Assembly: GCF_019049255.1 (NCBI RefSeq)
Contig: NZ_JAGMUJ010000134.1
Location: 106,558-170,557, forward strand
From: Streptomyces sp. AC558_RSS880
Lineage (GTDB): Bacteria > Actinomycetota > Actinomycetes > Streptomycetales > Streptomycetaceae
Length of the DNA: 64,000 bases
Direction of reading: 5' to 3'
Shown here piece by piece: positions 1 through 8,682 of this stretch. Below the pieces are notes generated by a model that was not told where the DNA came from, ran no database searches, and saw only the letters and a list, made by a program, of their open reading frames with translations. Position numbers and translations under genes: made by a program. How positions within the stretch are numbered: position 1 is the stretch's first letter; the number at the start of each line of letters is the position of its first letter.

Positions 1-2173
1 CACCGCCGTGCGAGCCGATGCTCTGGAAGCCGCCCGTCGGCGGCAGATGGGTGTCCGTCCACAGCGCCCGGCGACGGCCCAGGTCCACGATCATCGGCAG
101 GCACACCTGCGAGTCGCCCGCCAGGTCGAAGCGCTGACGGACCGTGCGCGGATCGTAGGACGCGTCCCGCGGGCCGTGTGCGGGCAGCGCCATGAAGCCC
201 GCGAAGGCGTCCGGCAACTCCTCGAACGGCACGTTGTTGTAGCTGAAGACCAGCGGGACGGCATAGACGTCCCCCCGCTCCGCCAGCCGCTCCAGGTCCA
301 GGTCCACGTACTCGGTGGCGCCCCGCGGCGCGGGGGCGGACGTGAGGTCGCCGGAGTGGACCGCGGCGTCCGCGCCGTACACCAGGTCGGTGTAGTCGCA
401 CAGTCCGGTGAACCGCCACTCGGCGTCGAAGAACGCGACGGAGAGGTCCAGGTCCGTGCGGTTGCCCTGTGGTTCGGTCCAGTGCAGGAACAGCCGCAGC
501 ACCGCGCCCTCGGGCAGGGTCTGCGTGCTGCCCCGGGGGACCGCCACCAGGGCCTTCGCGGTGGACCGCTCGGTGAACGGCACGGTGAGGTCGGCCAGGC
601 CGGTGTCCAGCACCGACAGCTCGTACGGCTCTCCGGCGGCGAACCGGCGCAGCACCTCCGCCCGCAGCAGCGTGACCGCCTCCGTCACCAGCCCGGAGGG
701 CAGTGGAGTCCGCCGCTCCGGAACAGTCAGGGCGCGGGTGACCTCCCCGCGCGGGAAGAACACGCGACGGCGGCCGGTGCGGTCCTCGGTACGCGTCCGC
801 AGCGCTCCGAGCGCCGACAGCAGCGGGCCGGGGCCCACCTTCGGCAGCCCGCGCAGGAGGGCTTTCTCGAGCTCGGGCTCGAGGGTGTCGGCGGTGTGCA
901 GGCGAAGCAGCAGGTCCAGACGGCGGACCAGTTCACCGGGACGCTCCCCGGCGAGGGCCGCGGCCCTGCCCGCATCGCCCTCGGCCACCGCCTGTTCCAG
1001 TCGCCCGGCCCAGGTCGCCGGGCGGATCCGGGTGCCGTCCACACGGACGGCGTCCGGGTGCGCGGCGGCCGTCTCCAGCAGGGCGGCGCCGAACGTGGTA
1101 CCGGGATCCACCGGGGTGCCGCGCAGGACCGCGAAGGCGAGGGCGGCGCGTGGATGCCGGGCGTGCCGCTCGAAGGGGTGCAGGATCTCCGCGGCCCGCT
1201 TCCATTCCGTGGGGTGCCGCAGCACGTCCTCCACGAGGTAAGGCGTCGGCAAGTCGTCGAGGAGCGAGAGCAGTTCGCGGCGCAGCGGGCGCGGCGGGCT
1301 CGTGAACCGCGACGGCGTCACCAGTGAGGCGTCACCGCCGGAGAGCACGGCGAGCAGCCGCAGCACGTCGGTGGCGGTGGTGAGTTGCCCGGTCAGCAGT
1401 TCTCGCGGTGGGGGGCCGTCCGGTGCCTCGCGCACCAGCGCGCCCAGCACCATCGCCTTGGTCTCCCGGACCGGGATGTCCTGGGGCAGCAGGCCCTGGC
1501 CGGCCGGGGTGAGGGGCAGCAGCGTCAGCAGGTCGTCGCGGTCCTGCGGGGAGAGCGGGGTCCGGCGGGCCAGCAGGGCGTCGACCACGGCGGTGGCGTC
1601 GGCGGCCCGGTCCGTGCCCAGGCGCAGCAGCCGCAGTGGGCCGGGCACCGGTGCCTTGGCGGCGCCGACGGCGCGGACCGGCCGCAGGAAGGGGTCGTCG
1701 GCGTCGATACGGCGGTGACACACCGGGCAGCCCGCATAGTCGGATCCGTCCCAGCACAGCCGGCACACCAGGTGCGCGCAGGGCGATACGGGGAACACCG
1801 TGCGTGCCTCGCCGCACAGCACGCAGGGCTGTTCCGGCTGTTGCAGCAGGTAGGCGAAGACCCGGTCCACGTACAGCGCCTCGGTGTTCCGCGGCACGGT
1901 GCGCGGGAACCGGCGGAAGAGCGGGACGTGGGTGCGGTCGGAGCCGAGCAGGTCGTCGGTCAGCCCGACCAGGTGGGTGTGCGCGACCGCCAGTTCCTCG
2001 GAGGTCAGCGAGTCGAGCGCCGCGTGCAGCCGGGGAGAGAGGAGGTGGCCGCGGCCGAGCAGTTCGGCCTCGAGCCGGCGCAGCGCCGGTCCTGTTCCAC
2101 TGCCGGACGCGAACGCCCCGTCCACGTACACGGTCTGGATACGGCGCAGCAGTACGGACTCGGCAGCGAGCAA
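1..2173 (-). CDS. RING-finger protein of the MXAN_6230/SCO0854 type, C-terminus outside the window
   Basis: An open frame of about 724 codons runs off the left edge. The start is read as TTG at 2173, 8 nt after GGAGGG; CTG at 2176 is possible and no ATG or GTG fits. Residues 117-152 form a C3HC4 zinc finger: C117, C120, C132, H134, C137, C140, C149 and C152, spaced like a eukaryotic RING domain. The rest is helical, rich in Leu and Arg, with no membrane segment or signal peptide, so the protein should be cytosolic. From memory this matches a sparse bacterial family named after MXAN_6230 and SCO0854, of unknown function. RING domains bind E2 enzymes in eukaryotes, but no ubiquitin-like gene is visible here, so zinc binding is the only safe prediction. 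The gene stands alone, with a protease remnant upstream. Confidence 0.82.
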   Translation of the reverse strand, partial: MLAAESVLLRRIQTVYVDGAFASGSGTGPALRRLEAELLGRGHLLSPRLHAALDSLTSEELAVAHTHLVGLTDDLLGSDRTHVPLFRRFPRTVPRNTEALYVDRVFAYLLQQPEQPCVLCGEARTVFPVSPCAHLVCRLCWDGSDYAGCPVCHRRIDADDPFLRPVRAVGAAKAPVPGPLRLLRLGTDRAADATAVVDALLARRTPLSPQDRDDLLTLLPLTPAGQGLLPQDIPVRETKAMVLGALVREAPDGPPPRELLTGQLTTATDVLRLLAVLSGGDASLVTPSRFTSPPRPLRRELLSLLDDLPTPYLVEDVLRHPTEWKRAAEILHPFERHARHPRAALAFAVLRGTPVDPGTTFGAALLETAAAHPDAVRVDGTRIRPATWAGRLEQAVAEGDAGRAAALAGERPGELVRRLDLLLRLHTADTLEPELEKALLRGLPKVGPGPLLSALGALRTRTEDRTGRRRVFFPRGEVTRALTVPERRTPLPSGLVTEAVTLLRAEVLRRFAAGEPYELSVLDTGLADLTVPFTERSTAKALVAVPRGSTQTLPEGAVLRLFLHWTEPQGNRTDLDLSVAFFDAEWRFTGLCDYTDLVYGADAAVHSGDLTSAPAPRGATEYVDLDLERLAERGDVYAVPLVFSYNNVPFEELPDAFAGFMALPAHGPRDASYDPRTVRQRFDLAGDSQVCLPMIVDLGRRRALWTDTHLPPTGGFQSIGSHGG

Positions 2174-2393
2174 CAGGGGAACCCTCCACGACGACCGGGA
2201 CAGAGGAACGGGGGCGGAGAGTGGACGCGCTGGGTCTTTTTGCAGAAGGTGAGAAGGATGCGCGTCAGGGAGCCACCCCCGTCGCACCCGATTCCATCAC
2301 GCACGTGCGCGACCGCCAAACGAATAAACGGTCCTCCTCGGTGCGAGCGCCGGGCAACCGTGCGCCGCTTCCCGCACCGGTCCTTCGGCGGTG

Positions 2394-2729
2394 TCAGGGG
2401 GAGCGCCCGCGGTGCCGGCCGGCGCGTCCGGCATGAGCGGACGCGGGTCCGCGTGTGAGGGTGCGGGCCCATGACGAAGGCGCCGCGTACAGCCGGTCGG
2501 TGCCGTTGTTGTCGAGCCCAGAGGTGTGGTCCAGGCCGAGGACGTGCCCGACCTCGTGACGCATGGAGGTGAGATCGCTCGGCCTCGCCGGAAGCACGGT
2601 GATCGGCAGCCTGCCGACACCGGTCGCGTCGCGCCGAGACCATCGCCGGCCGTGGCGGGGGCTGTCGCGGTCGCGCCGGGACAGGCCACTTCCCGGACGG
2701 GCGGCGCGACCCGCTCGTGCAAGGGTCAT
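2394..2729 (-). pseudogene. Remnant of a metzincin-type zinc metalloprotease
   Basis: A 111-codon frame contains HEVGHVLGLDH at about 2558-2526, a perfect HExxHxxGxxH zinc-binding signature of secreted metzincins such as matrixins. The preceding stretch (RLPITVLPARPSDLTSMR) resembles the strand and helix before the active site. No signal peptide, pro-region or downstream Met-turn is present, and after the motif the frame runs into Arg/Ala/Pro-rich sequence without family character. It is therefore read as the core of a decayed secreted protease. A real short protein cannot be excluded. Confidence 0.5.
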
Positions 2730-2738
2730 GGCGGCCCG

Positions 2739-4007
2739 TCAGGCTCGGTTCCGTGCCGGTTTCGGCTCGGCGGGAGGGGATTCCTCGCGGCGGCGGAGGA
2801 GCAGCGGGGTCACCAGCAGAAACACTCCGGCCAGTCCGATGGCCGTGCGCGGGCCGAGCAGGCTGCCCAGTACGCCCCACAGGGCCGTCAGAAGTGCGGT
2901 CGTGGCCCTGGTCGTCACCGCCCAGGCGGTCAGTGTGCGGGTGACCCGGTCGGTCGCGATGCGCTGGAGGCGGTAGGTGGCGTGGACGGGGTTGAAGACC
3001 CCGCAGCAGAGGACGAGCCCGAACTCGACGCCGATCACCAGCAGCAGCCCGCCGGTGCCCGGCCCCAGGAAGGCCAGGCCGATGGGCCAGACGGCGCGCA
3101 GCGACCCGGCCACGACCAGGACCTGGTGCTGCCCGAACCGGGTGACGAGCGGCCGGGCCAGCCACGATCCGAGCAGCCCGCCGATCGAGGGCGCGGCGAA
3201 GGCGAGGCCGTACTGCCACGGTGCGAACCCCAGCTGTCCGAGCATCTGGACGGCCAGCAGCGGTTGGGCGGCCATCACCAGGCCGTTGAACAGGGCGGTG
3301 TTGAAGAACAGCGGACGCAGGGCCGTGTCGGAGAGGACGTACCGCCAGCCGTCGAGCAGGTCCCCGGCGCGCATGCGCGCGGTCTCCCGGCGTTCGGGCC
3401 GCGGCTCGTGCCCGCCCGCCGCACGGATGCCCAGGGCCGAGAGCAGGTGGCTGACCGCGTCGGCCACCACCGTCGCCACCGGGCCGAGCAACCCGATCGC
3501 CGCGCCGCCCAGCGGCGGTCCGACGATCGTGACCGTCCAGGCCGTGGACTCCAACCGGGCGTTGGCGACGAGCAGGTCCTCGGCCGGCAGCAGGTTCTTC
3601 AGGTACGCGCCGGAGGCGGCGCGGAAGGTGATCTCGGCCGCCGCGACGACAACCGAGACCAGCAGGAGCTGAAGGAAGGTGAGCGCGCCGAGCGCGAACG
3701 CGGCGGGGACCGTCAGCAGCGCCGCGAACCGCGTCAGGTCCATCGCGACCAGCACCTGCCGCTTGCGGCGGAACTCCACCCACGGGCCGAGCGGCACAGC
3801 CACGGCCGCGCCCACCGCGGCCCCCACGGAGGACAGCGCGGCGACCTCGGCCGGTCCGGCGTGCAGGACCTGGACGGCGATCAGCGGGAACGCGCCGAAG
3901 GCGAGCCATGTGCCGAGCGCGCTGGTCCCGTACGCCGCCCAGAGCCATCCGAACTGCCGCCCCAGCCGATGTCCGGGCGGATGTCCCAGCCGGTGTCCGC
4001 TCCTCAT
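2739..4007 (-). CDS. MFS transporter
   Basis: The 422-aa protein has about 12 hydrophobic segments and the Arg/Lys-rich cytoplasmic loop between helices 2 and 3 (EFRRKRQVL) typical of Major Facilitator exporters. The middle loop (about residues 215-235) is charged, and the C-terminus is hydrophilic. ATG at 4007 was preferred over an upstream in-frame GTG because the upstream residues look non-coding. It diverges from a LysR gene across a short intergenic region with an inverted repeat, so LysR control is likely. The substrate cannot be read from sequence; drug or metabolite export is the usual role. Confidence 0.85.
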   Translation of the reverse strand: MRSGHRLGHPPGHRLGRQFGWLWAAYGTSALGTWLAFGAFPLIAVQVLHAGPAEVAALSSVGAAVGAAVAVPLGPWVEFRRKRQVLVAMDLTRFAALLTVPAAFALGALTFLQLLLVSVVVAAAEITFRAASGAYLKNLLPAEDLLVANARLESTAWTVTIVGPPLGGAAIGLLGPVATVVADAVSHLLSALGIRAAGGHEPRPERRETARMRAGDLLDGWRYVLSDTALRPLFFNTALFNGLVMAAQPLLAVQMLGQLGFAPWQYGLAFAAPSIGGLLGSWLARPLVTRFGQHQVLVVAGSLRAVWPIGLAFLGPGTGGLLLVIGVEFGLVLCCGVFNPVHATYRLQRIATDRVTRTLTAWAVTTRATTALLTALWGVLGSLLGPRTAIGLAGVFLLVTPLLLRRREESPPAEPKPARNRA

Positions 4008-4107
4008 GCCCGGACCCCCTCGCCCTTCACCCGCACAACCGATCAGCGATCGGGAGTATCCAAGCGAGGACCCTGGCCGGGGATCAAACAACCGGAGGGT
4101 CACGAGT

Positions 4108-4124
4108 CACAACCACCGGTTGTG
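4108..4124. promoter_or_regulatory. Inverted repeat, probable LysR operator
   Basis: CACAACC-ACC-GGTTGTG is a perfect 7-bp inverted repeat with a 3-bp spacer, 16 bp upstream of the lysR start and 100 bp from the divergent MFS start. A partial copy (ACAACCGG) lies nearby at about 4088. LysR regulators usually bind a dyad of this size between divergent genes, so it is a good candidate site. Confidence 0.6.
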
Positions 4125-4140
4125 GCATTAGGGTGTCGGC

Positions 4141-5076
4141 GTGGACCTCGACGCCGTACGGACCTTCGTCGCCGCCGCGGACGCGGGGCAGTTCCAGGAG
4201 GCCGCCGCCGAGCTGGCGATCACCCAGCAGGCCGTCTCCAAGCGCATCGCCGGGCTGGAACGCGACCTCGGCGTGCGGCTGTTCACCCGCACCGCCCGCG
4301 GCGCCCGGCTCAGCATCGACGGGCAGGCGTTCCTGCCCCACGCGCGCGAGCTGCTGCGCGTCGCCGAGCGCGCGCAGGCGTCCGTGCGCGCCGGCCGCCG
4401 TCCGCTGCGTGTCGACGTGATCGCCTCGCGCGGTGCGGCGTCGGGCCTGATGCGCGCCTTCCACCGCGCCCACCCGGAGATCGAGCTCGACGTGGTGTGG
4501 CTGTTCGACATCGAGACGGCCGTCGCCGCCCTCCGGTCCGGAACGATCGACGCGTCCTTCCGCGCCGTCGCCGTGCCCGGCCGACCCCTTCCCGAGGACA
4601 TCGAGTCGGTCCGGGTGCTGGACGAGCCGCTCCAGCTCCTCACCGGTCCCGCCCACGTGCTGGCGGGCGCCCGGTCGGTGACCGTGGCGCAGCTCGCCGG
4701 GCACCGGATCTGGATGCCCGGCATCGTTCCCGGAACCGAGTGGGCCGCCTACTACGACGACCTCGTCGCCGAGTTCGGTCTCACCATCGAAGCCACCGGC
4801 CCCAACTTCGGCTCCGACGCGCTCCTCGACACCGTCGCCGACACCCCGGCCCTGGCCACCTTCATGGGCGAGCGGACCCGCCTCGTCTGGCCCGCCGGTC
4901 ACGGCCTGCGCCGCATTCCGGTCACCGACCCGACCCCCGTCTACCCGCACTCGCTCCTGTGGCACCGTGACAACCTCCACCCGGCACTGGCCGTGCTCCG
5001 CGCCCACCTCGCCGCCGCACCGGCGGGCCACGACACCGCCGGGACCTGGACACCGGGCTGGGTGACACCGCGCTGA
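4141..5076 (+). CDS. LysR-family transcriptional regulator
   Basis: The 311-aa protein has the usual LysR length. Residues 1-60 form the winged helix-turn-helix (AITQQAVSKRIAGLE is the recognition region), followed by a substrate-binding-type effector domain from about residue 85. The start is GTG. It is divergent from the MFS gene and probably controls it and itself through the dyad at 4108-4124. The effector is unknown. Confidence 0.9.
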   Translation: MDLDAVRTFVAAADAGQFQEAAAELAITQQAVSKRIAGLERDLGVRLFTRTARGARLSIDGQAFLPHARELLRVAERAQASVRAGRRPLRVDVIASRGAASGLMRAFHRAHPEIELDVVWLFDIETAVAALRSGTIDASFRAVAVPGRPLPEDIESVRVLDEPLQLLTGPAHVLAGARSVTVAQLAGHRIWMPGIVPGTEWAAYYDDLVAEFGLTIEATGPNFGSDALLDTVADTPALATFMGERTRLVWPAGHGLRRIPVTDPTPVYPHSLLWHRDNLHPALAVLRAHLAAAPAGHDTAGTWTPGWVTPR

Positions 5077-5128
5077 ACGCCGTCCCGGAGCACCGCGGGG
5101 CTGCTCGGCATCCGCCGGGCAACCCTGT

Positions 5129-5392
5129 TCACGGTGCGGGTGAGGGGTGTTCGGACTGGGCGAAGCCCAGCTTGTCGAGCAGGGCGCCGAAGAGGTCTTC
5201 CACGAAGGTCTCGTGCGAGCGAAGCAGCTCCTCGACCTCGGACCGTTGTGCCGTGACCGGAACGCCGGCGGCGGCAGCCCAGGCAAGGACACCGTCGGAA
5301 GCGGGCGGTCGCTGCGGGCGAAGACCAGGTGACCCGAGAATCCCGTCCCGGTTCCTCCTTGGGGATACCGGGCACACCCCAAGGGCCGTCAC
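5129..5392 (-). CDS. Small hypothetical protein, possibly a gene fragment
   Basis: The 87-codon frame from GTG 5392 has a coding-like C-terminal half, an amphipathic acidic helix (SEVEELLRSHETFVEDLFGALL). The N-terminal half is poorer. An AAGGAGG sits inside the N-terminal part, so the true product may begin later or may be the tail of a lost gene. No family was recognised. The rest of 5077-5656 shows nothing convincing. Confidence 0.3.
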   Translation of the reverse strand: MTALGVCPVSPRRNRDGILGSPGLRPQRPPASDGVLAWAAAAGVPVTAQRSEVEELLRSHETFVEDLFGALLDKLGFAQSEHPSPAP

Positions 5393-5656
5393 TGACAGCG
5401 GCGACGGTCGTCATCCGCGCTCCGCCGGACTCCGAGCACGGCCGGCAACGTGCCCGACCACGGCGTCGTCGGCGGGAATCCGGCCCGCGGAACACATCAC
5501 CCCACACGTGCGGACGATCATGTCGGGCAGCATCGCCGACCCGGAAGCCGCCGCCCCGAGGGCCCCGCACGCGTGACACCCGCGCCGGGTGCGAAAAGGA
5601 CGCGCCATGTGAAGCGGGCGCGGCCTGTGGGGTGAGCGGCTGTTCCGGCACTCCGC

Positions 5657-6276
5657 TCAGGGTCGGGAGGTGGCGACCTTGACCCCGAACCCGATCAGGA
5701 CGACACCTGTGACGCGGTCCATGGCGCGTCGTACGGCGGGCTTCTCGAAGAAGGCGCGGGCCCTGGCCGGCACCAGCACGTAGCCGCCGAGCCAGACGAG
5801 CCTCAGGGCCGTGTGGACGAGAACCAGCAAAGTCATCCCGAGATGCGGTGAGAGGCCGGAGGGCGCGAGCGTGGACAGGAGGCCGGTGTAGAAGATCGCG
5901 ATCTTCGGGCTGAGAACGTTGCTGACCAGTCCCGTGCGCCACGGATCGCCGGACGGGGCCGCGGGGCCGGCCACCGGCGTCACCGAACGACCGCTCCGGC
6001 TCTGCAGCAGGGCCTGGGCACCCAGGAAACCGAGGTAAGCGGCCCCGGCGAGCTTGACGACCGTGTAGGCCGTGGCGGGCGCCGCCAGGACGGCCGCCAG
6101 ACCGACCACCGTGAGCGCACCCCAGACGAGCAGTCCGCCGTGATGCCACCGACGGTGCGCAGGCCGTCCTGCCGGCCGGACGCGACGGCCCGCTTCGTCA
6201 CCACCGCCATGTCCGGGCCGGGAACCACGGTCAGGACAGCGAGCACCCCCATGGCCGTGAGGAGCTGAACGAACAT
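5657..6276 (-). pseudogene. LysE/RhtB-family exporter broken by a frameshift
   Basis: The N-terminal part starts at ATG 6276 (MFVQLLTAMGVLAVLTVVPGP, with the PGP motif of LysE exporters) and reads well to GGITA at about 6140. The frame then breaks, and the rest of a normal LysE protein (helices 2-6) continues in another frame to 5657. Restoring one G in the GCGGACTG run near 6136-6141 would rejoin the frames and give a protein of about 206 aa, the family length. Either the gene is recently inactivated or the base is a sequencing error. The intact family exports amino acids or homoserine-lactone-like compounds. Confidence 0.8.
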
Positions 6277-6465
6277 GAGTTCAGTGTCGTACCCGGGATC
6301 ACCCGCGGTTCCCGAGGGGCGGCCTCGTGGAACGCTCAAGCCGCGTCCCGTGTCCCCGGCGAAGGCGGTGGCGATGCCTCACCGCGCTCACCGCTTCCAC
6401 CGGTCGGGCACCCCGCGAGGGGCGACGTCTCAGCGGCCGCCGGGTCGCACCCGGGTGCCTCGGGT

Positions 6466-7473
6466 TCATGGGGTTTCGGCATGTCCTGCCAGTGCGGCGG
6501 TGTCCGTCCGGGCGGCGCCGTCCGCCCCCGTGGCGGTCGCCCGGGGCCTCACCGTGGTGCGGGTCGGCAGGGTGAGCACGGCAAGGCAGCCGACGACCAG
6601 GGCGATGCCGACCCATCCCGGCAGGGGCAGGCGTTCGCCGACGACGAGCACGGCCAGGACGGCGGCCACGGCGGGTTCCAGCAGCGAGAGGGTGGTCGCG
6701 GTGCTCGCCGGGACGTGGGCGAGGCCCCAGCCGAACAGGACGTAGCCGGCGAACATGGGCACCAGGGCCATGTAGACGCCGACGGCCGCGTTGGTCCAGG
6801 AGGCGAGGAGCGGGCCCCCGGTGGCCAGCAGCACGGGCATCAGCAGCAGTCCGCCCAGCCCGAAGACCGTCCCCATGGCCGCGCCGGAGGTGACACCGCG
6901 GCTGATCAGACGGTGGGCCGCCCAGGAGTACAGGGCGTAGGTGAGCCCGGCCACCAGGCCGAGCCCCACGCCGAGCACGGTCTCCCCCACGGACCGGGCC
7001 CCGGAGCCGGAGCGGGCGCCGGCGGCTTCGGCCGCGCACAGCAGCACCGTCCCGGACAGACCCAGCACCGCGCCGGTCGTCCAGCGGCGCGTGAGGCGGC
7101 GCCCGTCGACGACGCGCTCGATCAGGGCCGAGGCGAGCGGGGCCGAGCCGATCGACACCACGGTGCCGGCGGCGACCCCGGCCAGGTGCATGGAGGAGTA
7201 GAAGGCCAGGGGGTAGGCCCCGACCGACAGCAGGCCGACCAGCACCACACCTTTGTGCGCACGCAGCCGAGGAGCTTCCCGACGGATACGCGGGGCGGCG
7301 ACGAGGGCCTGGAGCAGTCCGCCCAGCCCCATGGCCACAGCCCCGATCGCGAGCGGACCCACTGCGGGGGCGAAGGTCGCGGCGGTGCCCGTGGTGCCCC
7401 ACAGCACCGACGCCACCAGCACACACACCGCCCCCACACCCGTCGCGCCGCCGGGTGTCCGGCGCCGCGTCAC
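6466..7473 (-). CDS. EamA/DMT-superfamily transporter
   Basis: The 335-aa protein has ten hydrophobic segments arranged as two five-helix EamA repeats, each ending in a conserved Glu/Pro region (the second is LSLLEPAVAAVLAVLVVGE). Its GTG start overlaps the stop of the upstream tetR gene by four bases (GTGA), so the two are translationally coupled. It probably exports a metabolite or drug, and its expression is likely released when the TetR ligand is present. The substrate cannot be predicted. Confidence 0.88.
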   Translation of the reverse strand: MTRRRTPGGATGVGAVCVLVASVLWGTTGTAATFAPAVGPLAIGAVAMGLGGLLQALVAAPRIRREAPRLRAHKGVVLVGLLSVGAYPLAFYSSMHLAGVAAGTVVSIGSAPLASALIERVVDGRRLTRRWTTGAVLGLSGTVLLCAAEAAGARSGSGARSVGETVLGVGLGLVAGLTYALYSWAAHRLISRGVTSGAAMGTVFGLGGLLLMPVLLATGGPLLASWTNAAVGVYMALVPMFAGYVLFGWGLAHVPASTATTLSLLEPAVAAVLAVLVVGERLPLPGWVGIALVVGCLAVLTLPTRTTVRPRATATGADGAARTDTAALAGHAETP

Positions 7474-8078
7474 AGCCGGTCCAGCAGGTCGGCCGCCATC
7501 GCACGGGCGTGCTCCAGCCGAGTGCCCGCGCCCTCCAGGCCCGCGCGGGCCATCGCGCCCTCCAGCAGGAACGCCAGGTGTTCCGCCACCGCGCGCGCTT
7601 CCTCGGGCCGGCCCGGCAGCAGTTCCCCAAGATGGCCGGCGAGCAGGGACTCGACCTCCTCCTTGTGCCGGCGCACCACGGTCCGGCCCTCGTCCCCGGC
7701 GGGCAGTTCGGCGGCCGCGTTCAGCAGACCGCAGCCACGGAAACCGCGCTCGTAGGCGTGGGCGGCGTGATCGGCGTACGCGTCGAAGACGGCCAGCACG
7801 CCGCCGCGACCGTCCCGGGCCTGCTCCAGTCGGCGCCGGTACAGACCCAGCCACTCCTCATGCCGCGCGTCGAGGTAGGCCCGCACCAGGTCGGCCTTGG
7901 AGGAGAAGTTGTTGTACAGGCTCATCTTCGCCACGCCCGCCTCGGCGGTGATCGTGTCGATGCCCGTCGCCGTCACACCGTCCGCGTAGAAGCGGCGTGC
8001 CGCGGCGGCGAGCAGCTTCTCCCGCGCGGCCCCCCGTCGCGCGCCGGGGCGCCCTGCCGCCGTTCCGGTCTCGCTCAT
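7470..8078 (-). CDS. TetR-family regulator
   Basis: The 202-aa protein has a TetR helix-turn-helix at about residues 15-65 (TITAEAGVAKMSLYNNF) and an all-helical ligand domain. A perfect dyad, GGTAG-N6-CTACC, lies 22 bp upstream of the start. It is cotranscribed with, and overlaps by 4 bp, the downstream EamA transporter, the usual design of a self-repressed efflux operon. Confidence 0.9.
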   Translation of the reverse strand: MSETGTAAGRPGARRGAAREKLLAAAARRFYADGVTATGIDTITAEAGVAKMSLYNNFSSKADLVRAYLDARHEEWLGLYRRRLEQARDGRGGVLAVFDAYADHAAHAYERGFRGCGLLNAAAELPAGDEGRTVVRRHKEEVESLLAGHLGELLPGRPEEARAVAEHLAFLLEGAMARAGLEGAGTRLEHARAMAADLLDRL

Positions 8079-8099
8079 CGCAGCCTCTCCCCTTCACTA

Positions 8100-8115
8100 G
8101 GTAGGTCAGTCTACC
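8100..8115. promoter_or_regulatory. Inverted repeat, probable TetR operator
   Basis: GGTAG-GTCAGT-CTACC sits just upstream of tetR. Its position and 5-6-5 symmetry fit an autoregulatory TetR site controlling the tetR-eamA pair. Confidence 0.6.
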
Positions 8116-8344
8116 CATGAAGTGGAGAGCTTTCGGATGAGGCGCCCGGCGCGAGCTCTTCCTCACCGAGGCCGGGGACAGCGAGGACAGCCGCCGCCCG
8201 GCCATCGGACCGGAGAGCACCGCACTGCCTGCCTGGACCGTCGGTCCATCGCCGCCCCGGCCCGCGAGCGGACTTCCTCGGCGTCTGCCGGCCCGGGCGC
8301 CGGAACGCCACTGCTCATCGGCAGCGCACCAGCGGCACTCCCGT

Positions 8345-8422
8345 TCAGGACTGCGGTCGCTTCCCGTGGTTCGCCGCGTGGTTGCGGCGCGTCTTCTTCT
8401 TGCGGCGCCTCTTCGAGGACAT
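8345..8422 (-). CDS. bL37-like 25-aa ribosomal protein
   Basis: The tiny frame encodes MSSKRRRKKKTRRNHAANHG followed by KRPQS. It has a perfect GGGAGG ribosome-binding site 7 nt before the ATG. The basic body and the ANHGKRP tail match the mycobacterial 50S protein bL37, which lies in the rRNA core and ends in NHGKRPN. It is below the size cut-off of most gene finders. It is monocistronic, with empty sequence on both sides. Confidence 0.7.
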   Translation of the reverse strand: MSSKRRRKKKTRRNHAANHGKRPQS

Positions 8423-8682
8423 GCGCGCCTCCCTGGTGACGTACAGCCGTGAGACCACGTCTCACCCGGCGGTTCCCGGACCGGCGAACGCCAATGGTCC
8501 GTTCCGCCAGTGTTCCTCGCGGCACGGGGTGCCGCCACTCGCACGCCGGCCGGCCAGGTCGCCGGAGCCGGGGGCGGCCATGCCGGCGGCGACGGCAGGG
8601 GGCCGCCCTCGTCGGTACGGTTGTCGCCGCGCGGCCCCCGCGCGACGATGTCCCCCAGCGCATCGCCCCGCGGGAGGCCATG

